This document shows, one piece after another, positions 1-6,700 of a DNA stretch of 10,154 nt. The stretch's first letter is position 1, and each line of letters begins with the position of its first letter. Under the pieces are notes generated by a model. The model was not told the origin of the DNA. It worked only from the letters and a program-made list of their open reading frames with translations, and did no database searches. This DNA is from JAICJR01 sp036555755 (GTDB lineage Bacteria; Actinomycetota; Thermoleophilia; Solirubrobacterales; Thermoleophilaceae), in contig DATBKS010000006.1 in assembly GCA_036555755.1 (NCBI GenBank), positions 1-10,154 on the forward strand, given 5' to 3'. Made by a program: the position numbers and the translations under genes.

Positions 1-38
1 ATCCGCTAGCTGTCTACTGCCAGCCGCCAACCTCCTAC

Positions 39-71
39 GCCACGAGGCCCGACATTGTCGGGCCTCGTGGC
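39..71 (-). terminator. Perfect hairpin just after the pyruvate-kinase-like gene
   Basis: Positions 39-54 and 56-71 are perfect reverse complements (16 bp around T55; arms include CCACGAGGCCCGACA and TGTCGGGCCTCGTGG). As RNA the innermost pairs would open to give a loop of about 5 nt. It begins 3 nt past the TAG stop of the minus-strand pyruvate-kinase-like gene, so it is best read as that gene's transcription terminator. No T-tract follows on either strand, which is common for hairpin terminators in high-GC actinobacteria. Being symmetrical, it could also stop transcription arriving from the left. The remaining 38 bases to the left edge show nothing I can name. Confidence 0.8.
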
Positions 72-73
72 CT

Positions 74-1561
74 CTACCAGGCGTGCAGCGCCCGCATCCG
101 GGACACCTTCTTGAACTGGTGTCCTTCCATGACGCCGGGGAGCTCGTCGAGAAGCGTGACGGCTTCCCCGATGAACCGCCCCTTGTTCAGCATCACGCAC
201 TCCGCGCGCTCGGCCATGGCGGCGTCGGTGAGCTCGGCGCGACTCGTGTTCGCCTTGTGGACGAAGCGGTCGAGCACCTGGGTAGCCCAGATCACGGGGA
301 CGTGTGCCGCCTCGCACAGCCAGAGCATTTCCTCCTGCATCTCGGCAAGGCGCCTGGGCCCGATTTCGACCGCAAGGTCCCCGCGGGCGATCATCACCGC
401 CAGCGGCTGCCTGCCCGCTCCGGCGACGATCAGCTCGGGCAGGTTGGTCACCGCCAGACGCGTCTCGATCTTCGCTATCAGCGTCCGCTCGCGCCAGCGC
501 GGCGTGCGTTCGGCGAGCTCGCCCTGAAAGCGCTCGATGTCCGCCGGCTCCTGTACGAACGAATAGCCGATCGCGTCCGCAGTGACGGCAACGGTGTCCA
601 GGTCGGCGAGATCCTTCGGCGTGAGCGGGTCGATCCGGAGCTCTGTCTCGGGAAAATTCAGTCCCTTGCCCGCTCGCAGGCGCTCGCCGCTCTCGCGAGC
701 ATGCACCACGCGCAGCAGGACGCTGCCGTCCGCCTTCTCCTCCACCACCGCGCCGAGCGCGCCCTCGTCGATCCACACGTGATGGCCGGGCTCCAGCTGG
801 TCGAGCACGCCCGGCAGCGAGCACTGGAAGCGGGCCTCGCTCCCGGGATCGCCTCCGGTGTTCCCAGCGCCCATGAGCAGACGGTGTCCCACACGCGCCC
901 GGTAGTCAGAGTGCGGCAGCTCCACCTTGGCGGTCCGAGCCCTCGGGCCGCTGATGTCCATGCAGACCCGGCACGGGCGTCCCGTCTCGGCGGCGGCGCG
1001 GCGGACATTGGCGGCCATCGCCCCCCACTGCTCGGGGTCCTCGTGTCCGCAGTTGATCCGGGCCAGGTCCATCCCACGGCTCACGAGGTCGAACACGAAC
1101 TCGTAGTCGTCCACCGCGCTCGCGGGCAGCGTGACCATGACCCGCACGTTGCGTCCTCGAGGTGCCGGGCCGAGCGCAGCATCGGTCTCACGCCTCAGCT
1201 GCATATGACCCGAGAAGTAGCGGCTCGAGCTGGGGTGCTCGGGCGGATCCGCCGCCCTCACAAGCTCGGCCAGCGTGGCCAGCACGGCGTCCAGGTTCTC
1301 GAGCACTCGCGCCTCGCAGCGCCCAAGCGACGAGAGGCCGAGCGGCATCAGCTCCTCCTGAAGATCTCTCAGGTCGTGCCGCCGCAATGCGATGTAGCGG
1401 GCGAGATTACGAGCGCTCTCCACATACTGGGATCGCTCGATGCGCGGCTGCCATCCCTCGAAGATGGCGTCGCCACGATCCACCACATCTGCGCGCAGAC
1501 GTTCAAGCGAGTCATAGACACGCTCAGCGCCGGCCAGCGCCCGGCGTGTCTCGGTGTGCAT
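74..1561 (-). CDS. Atypical pyruvate-kinase-like protein, N-terminal helical extension, no C-terminal domain
   Basis: Predicted 495-residue cytoplasmic protein of the pyruvate kinase superfamily (PEP + ADP to pyruvate + ATP), if it is active. Residues 1-135 are a charged helical extension, containing LGLSSLGRCEARVLENLD (75-91), that ordinary pyruvate kinases lack. The barrel starts near 138. Visible motifs are DLARINCGH (165-173), MDISGPRART (201-210), a beta-rich B domain (about 210-300), the catalytic AKIE (363-366, Lys364 and metal ligand Glu366), ARGDLAVEI (392-400) and ATQVLD (426-431). The usual MLSGETA is MLNKGRF (457-463), and the protein ends about 30 residues later, so the regulatory C domain is missing. 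I chose the ATG at 1561. The GTG at 1570 (498 aa) is possible if the mRNA is leaderless, since there is no Shine-Dalgarno sequence. I recall similar extended, C-domain-less pyruvate-kinase-like proteins from proteobacteria and actinobacteria. Family assignment is sure; enzymatic role is not. Confidence 0.88.
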   Translation of the reverse strand: MHTETRRALAGAERVYDSLERLRADVVDRGDAIFEGWQPRIERSQYVESARNLARYIALRRHDLRDLQEELMPLGLSSLGRCEARVLENLDAVLATLAELVRAADPPEHPSSSRYFSGHMQLRRETDAALGPAPRGRNVRVMVTLPASAVDDYEFVFDLVSRGMDLARINCGHEDPEQWGAMAANVRRAAAETGRPCRVCMDISGPRARTAKVELPHSDYRARVGHRLLMGAGNTGGDPGSEARFQCSLPGVLDQLEPGHHVWIDEGALGAVVEEKADGSVLLRVVHARESGERLRAGKGLNFPETELRIDPLTPKDLADLDTVAVTADAIGYSFVQEPADIERFQGELAERTPRWRERTLIAKIETRLAVTNLPELIVAGAGRQPLAVMIARGDLAVEIGPRRLAEMQEEMLWLCEAAHVPVIWATQVLDRFVHKANTSRAELTDAAMAERAECVMLNKGRFIGEAVTLLDELPGVMEGHQFKKVSRMRALHAW

Positions 1562-1574
1562 CAAGTGCACATCA

Positions 1575-1603
1575 ATAATGCCGGGAACCCGCCGGGGTGT
1601 GAA
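1575..1603 (-). promoter_or_regulatory. Candidate sigma-70-type promoter of the pyruvate-kinase-like gene
   Basis: Read on the minus strand, TTCACA (1603-1598) is followed after exactly 17 nt by CATTAT (1580-1575). These match the -35 (TTGACA) at 5 of 6 and the -10 (TATAAT) at 4 of 6. Transcription would begin near 1568-1570. That is at the in-frame GTG at 1570 or a few bases before the ATG at 1561, so the transcript would be leaderless or nearly so. This agrees with the absence of a ribosome binding site. It is a pattern match only. Confidence 0.4.
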
Positions 1604-1624
1604 GATCCTGGTGGCTGGGATCCA

Positions 1625-1630
1625 TATCCT
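1625..1630 (+). promoter_or_regulatory. Candidate -10 element for a leaderless mutase mRNA
   Basis: TATCCT fits the actinobacterial TANNNT -10 consensus and ends 8 nt before the ATG at 1639. That is the spacing seen when transcription starts at the start codon itself. No convincing -35 hexamer and no Shine-Dalgarno sequence lie upstream. The 77-bp region 1562-1638 is shared with the divergent pyruvate-kinase-like gene. Weak evidence, offered to explain the missing ribosome binding site. Confidence 0.3.
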
Positions 1631-1638
1631 TGCGCCCA

Positions 1639-3255
<1,617 letters not shown>

Positions 3256-3256
3256 T

Positions 3257-3290
3257 CCTGCGGCCTGCGACCTGCCACCTGGTCCGCAGG
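3257..3290 (+). terminator. Hairpin after the mutase gene
   Basis: CCTGCGG (3257-3263) pairs perfectly with CCGCAGG (3284-3290). Two more G-C pairs (3264-3265 with 3281-3282) follow across a one-base bulge. It starts 2 nt after the mutase TGA stop and is followed by GGGCTTCC, not a T-tract. Its position directly behind a stop codon and before an unrelated small gene suggests a terminator. The loop contains further CCTGC/ACCTG repeats, so alternative pairings are possible. Confidence 0.5.
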
Positions 3291-3313
3291 GGGCTTCCCA
3301 GACGGAAGGAATC

Positions 3314-3332
3314 GCTTCGAACCAGTTGAAGC
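3314..3332. repeat. Imperfect inverted repeat upstream of the SRPBCC-like gene
   Basis: GCTTC-G-AAC (3314-3322) and GTTGAAGC (3325-3332) are complementary over 8 bp with one unpaired G and a 2-bp centre. The repeat ends 9 bp before the ATG at 3342, where a ribosome binding site would be expected. It could be a repressor site or chance; the 2-nt centre argues against a stable RNA hairpin. Confidence 0.3.
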
Positions 3333-3341
3333 TGTCTCCCG

Positions 3342-3707
3342 ATGGCGGCCATTTCCGTCTCTCGAACACTCGTCAAGTCACCGCCGGAGCTGTGGGCTGA
3401 GCTCGAAGGCGATTGCCTCTCGAAGGCGATCGGCGAGGTGACCATCCGACCGACTGAACCCGAGCGCGCGCTGGCCTGGGAGGCCGATGGGGCGAGCGGC
3501 ACCGCGGTTCTCGAGCCGGCGGGATGGGGCACCAAGCTCACCCTCACAGCCGAGGTGGAAGAGCTTGTGGCCGATCTGGGCTTCTGGGCGCGCATGCGCG
3601 GGACGACGGCTGATCCCGTGTCGCGGCACCCGGACATGGAGCAGCGCCTTACGGAGCTGCTCGACAGCCTGGGCTCGGCGCACCGCAAGCCGTTCGTGCG
3701 CGAGTAA
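3342..3707 (+). CDS. Small SRPBCC-like (START-fold) protein of unknown ligand
   Basis: 121 residues, cytoplasmic, no signal peptide or membrane segment. The opening ISVSRTLVKSPPELWAELE (residues 4-22) is the strand-then-helix start seen in SRPBCC/polyketide-cyclase-like proteins. It is followed by strand-rich segments IGEVTIRP (30-37), ALAWEA (43-48), GTAVLEP (53-59) and TKLTLTAEVE (64-73). A helix near the C-terminus (about 95-112) would close the fold. At 121 residues it is shorter than the usual 140-150 of the superfamily. The ATG at 3342 is the only usable start: an in-frame TGA lies at 3327 and no GTG or TTG lies between. No clear Shine-Dalgarno sequence precedes it. Its last 59 bp overlap the 3' end of the convergent glycosidase gene. 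The ligand is unknown. Superfamily call is moderate; that it is a gene is likely. Confidence 0.7.
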   Translation: MAAISVSRTLVKSPPELWAELEGDCLSKAIGEVTIRPTEPERALAWEADGASGTAVLEPAGWGTKLTLTAEVEELVADLGFWARMRGTTADPVSRHPDMEQRLTELLDSLGSAHRKPFVRE

Positions 3708-5463
3708 ACGGGGCGAAATGCCTCTCCACGACGCTCCACGCAGGCTTGCGCCTGCCGTGGCGGTCGATCAATCCCTTCGTGCTGAAGGGCGGTGACGGCC
3801 GCGGGTTGCCGCCGCTCCAGCCGGGGCGCACCGCGTAGTCGCGCAGCAGCCACACGATCTCCCCGCCCAGATAGGGCGTCTTGTCGAGGACGGTGAGCGT
3901 CCTGTCGAGCCAGCGCGACTGGAACGCGTAGGTGCCCTTCCTGCTCGCCGGCCCGGGGCGGTTGGCCTCGGCGCCGAACTCGGTCGCAAATAGCGCAACT
4001 CCTGGTAGCTGCCTGTGCGCCGAATCCAGCAGCGGTCGCACCTTCGACAGCGGATCGTTGTTGTACCAGCCGACGTACTCGCTGATGCCTAGCGCGTCCA
4101 GGCTCCTGAACGCAGCGGGGAGCCTGGACCGCGGGCTCAGCGTTTGGTCGACGGCGAAGAAGCGCGTCGGGTCGAGCCGCCGGATCAGCGCCTTCGCCTG
4201 CTTGAGGTAGGAGGTCTCGGCGGAGCCGCCGCGGACGATCTCGTTGGCCGCGCCCCAGGTGATCACGGACGCGTGGTTGCGGTCGCGCAGGATCGTCTGG
4301 CGGAGGCGGTCGAGGATCGTGCGCCGCAGGTCGTGGCGCGCGAGGTCCTTGCCCTTGAGGCGCCAGACAGGGATCTGCTCCCAGAACACGATCCCGAGGC
4401 GGTCGAAGGCCTCGAGCAGACGCTCGCTCGGCGGGTAGTGCGCGCGGGTGAAGTTGGCGCCGAGGGCGGTGAGCTGGCTCACGAGCTTATCGTCGTCTGA
4501 CGCGGTCAGCGCCGCGCCGTGGGTGAGGTTCTCCTCCTGGAAGCTCGCGCCCCTCAGGTGGAGCGGCTGTCCGTTGAGGAGCGGCGTGCCGTCAGCGGCC
4601 TTGCTCCATTGGCGCACGCCGAAATGGATGGTGGTGGTCTGGCCGCCGGGGAGGGTGGCTGTGAGCTCGTAGAGGTTGGGGCTCTCGGGGGACCAGAGCG
4701 CGGCGCCGGGGATCGTGAAGCTCGTCGAGACCTTCATCAGGCCGCCCGGCGGCACCGTGCCTGGCGCGATCGGCAGCGACGCCTGGAATCCGTTCGGCCC
4801 GGTCACGTTGAGCGCGACATCGGCCGCCCCGCTCGTGGTGTAGGTGTTGCGCACCTCGGCGTTGAAGGTCACCTGCGCTGGATCGCCGGGCGTGGCGATC
4901 ACCTGCGGGTCGCCGAGCTCGAAGCCGCTCTGCCTGCGGAGATAGACCTCGCGCAGGATGCCGCCGTAGTTCCACCAGCCCCGTTCGCGCCCGGCGGGCG
5001 GGATGTCGTTGCGGCTGGCGTGGCCCTGGACCTTCACGAGCAGGGTGTTCGAACCCGGGTGGATGCCACTCGCCGGCAGCTCGAACGCGAGGTGGGCGCC
5101 CGTGTGCGAGCCGATCTTCCTGCCGTTGAGCCAGACGGTGGCGCTGGTGTTCACGTCCTCGAAGCGGATGCGCCAGCCAGTTGTGCCCGTGGTGCTGCTC
5201 GGCAGGCTGAAGCGCTCGCGGTACCACTGGACTCGCGAGAGCTCGCTGCGCTGCGAGAAGTCGCGCGCGTTGAAGGCATTTGGGATCGACACCGCGTGGA
5301 ACGGGCCGCCGCGGTGGCGCGCGGTGGACCAGCCCTGGTCGAGGAGATAGCGGCCGCTCGGGCCGTCGCTGTAGAGGGCGCGCTCCTTAGGGGTGTAGGC
5401 GCCCGCGGTCGCCGTGGGCAGCAGCGCCAGCGCCGTAATGGCGGCAATGAGGGTGGCCCGCAT
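3649..5463 (-). CDS. Secreted glycoside hydrolase family 2 (beta-glucuronidase/beta-galactosidase-like)
   Basis: 604-residue exported retaining beta-glycosidase. Residues 1-22 form a signal peptide (MRATLIAAITALALLP, cleavage probably after TAGA). The N-terminal jelly-roll sugar-binding domain (about 35-180) contains WLNGRKIGSHTGAH and WWNYGGILREVYL (163-175). An Ig-like domain (about 185-285) follows, then the TIM barrel (290-583). Predicted acid/base is Glu408 (WGAANE) and nucleophile Glu495 (FATEFG); TRAHYP (339-344) is the family's substrate-pocket motif. At the spot where E. coli beta-glucuronidase has its glucuronate-binding NxK, this protein reads STK (561-563): Lys is kept and Asn replaced, so substrate is uncertain. 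The ATG at 5463 opens the signal peptide; there is no Shine-Dalgarno sequence. The last 19 residues are encoded opposite the end of the SRPBCC-like gene and look like a read-on tail. It is divergent from the dehydrogenase gene, with which it may share control. Confidence 0.9.
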   Translation of the reverse strand: MRATLIAAITALALLPTATAGAYTPKERALYSDGPSGRYLLDQGWSTARHRGGPFHAVSIPNAFNARDFSQRSELSRVQWYRERFSLPSSTTGTTGWRIRFEDVNTSATVWLNGRKIGSHTGAHLAFELPASGIHPGSNTLLVKVQGHASRNDIPPAGRERGWWNYGGILREVYLRRQSGFELGDPQVIATPGDPAQVTFNAEVRNTYTTSGAADVALNVTGPNGFQASLPIAPGTVPPGGLMKVSTSFTIPGAALWSPESPNLYELTATLPGGQTTTIHFGVRQWSKAADGTPLLNGQPLHLRGASFQEENLTHGAALTASDDDKLVSQLTALGANFTRAHYPPSERLLEAFDRLGIVFWEQIPVWRLKGKDLARHDLRRTILDRLRQTILRDRNHASVITWGAANEIVRGGSAETSYLKQAKALIRRLDPTRFFAVDQTLSPRSRLPAAFRSLDALGISEYVGWYNNDPLSKVRPLLDSAHRQLPGVALFATEFGAEANRPGPASRKGTYAFQSRWLDRTLTVLDKTPYLGGEIVWLLRDYAVRPGWSGGNPRPSPPFSTKGLIDRHGRRKPAWSVVERHFAPFTRARTACGAPSPGCRAAP

Positions 5464-5475
5464 CGTGGTTGAAAG

Positions 5476-5500
5476 AACTACCGGGCAGATCGGAAGTTCC
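5476..5500 (-). promoter_or_regulatory. Possible ECF-sigma-type promoter of the glycosidase gene
   Basis: On the minus strand, GGAAC (5500-5496) is followed after 17 nt by GTT (5478-5476). This resembles actinobacterial extracytoplasmic-function sigma promoters of the GGAAC/GTT type. The implied start of transcription is only a few bases before the ATG at 5463, which fits the missing ribosome binding site. The motif is short and could be chance. Confidence 0.25.
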
Positions 5501-5503
5501 GAT
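5489..5503. promoter_or_regulatory. Perfect 7-1-7 inverted repeat, candidate operator
   Basis: ATCGGAA-G-TTCCGAT is an exact palindrome about a single central base. It lies in the 114-bp region between two divergent genes, 25 bp upstream of the glycosidase start and 74 bp upstream of the dehydrogenase start. It overlaps the possible GGAAC -35 element of the glycosidase. A regulator dimer (TetR-, GntR- or MarR-sized site) could bind here; none is encoded next to it. Confidence 0.5.
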
Positions 5504-5511
5504 GTGTTTGC

Positions 5512-5521
5512 CGCAATTGCG
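5512..5521. promoter_or_regulatory. Perfect 10-bp palindrome in the divergent promoter region
   Basis: CGCAATTGCG is self-complementary and lies 8 bp from the 7-1-7 repeat, toward the dehydrogenase gene. Its AT core and position make it a second candidate protein-binding site. It is less compelling on its own because of its length. Confidence 0.3.
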
Positions 5522-5567
5522 CGAGTCGGAGATGATGCCCACGGAGTCGTTCACTGAATCAGGCCTT

Positions 5568-5574
5568 GGAGGGG
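5568..5574 (+). promoter_or_regulatory. Ribosome binding site that fixes the dehydrogenase start
   Basis: GGAGGGG, with its GGAGG core 5 nt before the ATG at 5578, is the only strong Shine-Dalgarno sequence before any of the larger genes in this window. It selects the ATG at 5578 over the in-frame TTG at 5566. Confidence 0.75.
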
Positions 5575-5577
5575 TTA

Positions 5578-6696
5578 ATGGCGATTACGACCGAAGCAGC
5601 TGTCCTGTTCGATTACGGCAACGACTGGGAGGTCGAAGAGCTCACGCTCGACGACCCGCGCGAGGGAGAGGTGCTGGTTCGCCTCGCGGCCTCGGGCCTG
5701 TGCCACTCGGACGAGCACCTGCGCGTGGGCGATCTGCCGATGGAGGCTCTGCCCGCGATCGGGGGCCACGAGGGCGCCGGAGTGGTGGAGGCTGTCGGTC
5801 CGAGCGTGCGCACGGTGGCCGAGGGCGACCATGTGGTGCTCAGCTTCATCCCGGGATGCGGCCGCTGCAAGTGGTGCGCCGTCGGCCGGTCGAACCTCTG
5901 TAACGAGGGCGCCGGCATCCAGGTCGGTCTCCAGACCGACGGCACGAGCCGCCATCACGTGCGCGGCCAGGACGCGCGTCTGATGTGCATGCTCGGCACG
6001 TTCTCGCCGTACACCGTTGTCAACGAGAACTCCGTCGTGAAGATCGACGACGACCTCCCGCTCGAAAAGGCCGCGCTCGTCGGCTGCGGAGTGACCACCG
6101 GCTACGGCACCGCGGTCTACGCCGCAGAGGTCGGGGCGGGCGACACGGTCGTAGTGCTCGGCATCGGCGGCGTGGGGGCGAATGCGGTGCAGGGAGCGCG
6201 ACTTGCGGGAGCGACGAAGATCATCGCGATCGACCCCGCGCCTTTCAATCGCGAGCAGGCGGGCAAGTTCGGAGCGACGCACATGTACGCGTCCGCCGCG
6301 GAGGCGCTCGAGCCGATTGCCGAGATGACGCGCGGCGAGATGGCGAACGCCTGCCTCGTCACGGTGGACGTGACCACGCCCGCTGTGGTCGGCGAGGCCG
6401 TCTCCGTCGTCGGCAAGACCGGCAAGGTCGTCCTCACCGCGCTATCCGCAATAACCACCGTCGGCGCCGAGTTCCCGCTGTTCGATCTGATCGCCTACGA
6501 GAAGCAGATCCGCGGCGCCCTGTTCGGGCACGCGAGCCCGCGTGCCGACATTCCCAAGCTGCTGTCGCTCTACCGCGACGGGTCGCTGATGCTCGACGAG
6601 CTCGTCACCAAGACGTACTCGCTCGCGGAGGTGAACGAGGGCTACGAGGCCATGCGCACGCACCAGAACATCCGCGGTGTGATCCTCTACGACTAG
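5578..6696 (+). CDS. NDMA-dependent (mycofactocin-type) zinc alcohol dehydrogenase
   Basis: 372-residue medium-chain zinc alcohol dehydrogenase that oxidises alcohols to aldehydes. Predicted catalytic zinc ligands are Cys42 (GLCHSDE), His64 (GGHEGAG) and Cys170 (VGCGVTTGYG). Structural zinc ligands are Cys94, Cys97, Cys100 and Cys108. The Rossmann motif GIGGVG (195-200) is followed by Asp219 (AIDP), indicating NAD rather than NADP. The run LGTFSPYTVV (139-148), the loop GLQTDGTSRH (117-126) and the ending NIRGVI match the nitrosodimethylaniline-dependent Rxyl_3153-type family. Members of that family hold NAD(H) tightly and are linked by genome co-occurrence to the peptide-derived redox carrier mycofactocin. 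That link is family knowledge; no mycofactocin biosynthesis gene lies in this window. A strong ribosome binding site sets the start. The gene converges on the LuxR-type regulator gene with 4 bp between stops. Physiological alcohol unknown. Confidence 0.93.
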   Translation: MAITTEAAVLFDYGNDWEVEELTLDDPREGEVLVRLAASGLCHSDEHLRVGDLPMEALPAIGGHEGAGVVEAVGPSVRTVAEGDHVVLSFIPGCGRCKWCAVGRSNLCNEGAGIQVGLQTDGTSRHHVRGQDARLMCMLGTFSPYTVVNENSVVKIDDDLPLEKAALVGCGVTTGYGTAVYAAEVGAGDTVVVLGIGGVGANAVQGARLAGATKIIAIDPAPFNREQAGKFGATHMYASAAEALEPIAEMTRGEMANACLVTVDVTTPAVVGEAVSVVGKTGKVVLTALSAITTVGAEFPLFDLIAYEKQIRGALFGHASPRADIPKLLSLYRDGSLMLDELVTKTYSLAEVNEGYEAMRTHQNIRGVILYD

Positions 6697-6700
6697 GGGT

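Noticed and set aside
1604..1622. GATCC...GGATC inverted repeat in the pyruvate-kinase/mutase intergenic region.
   Set aside because: Only 5 bp per arm and not symmetrical beyond that; too likely by chance to call an operator.
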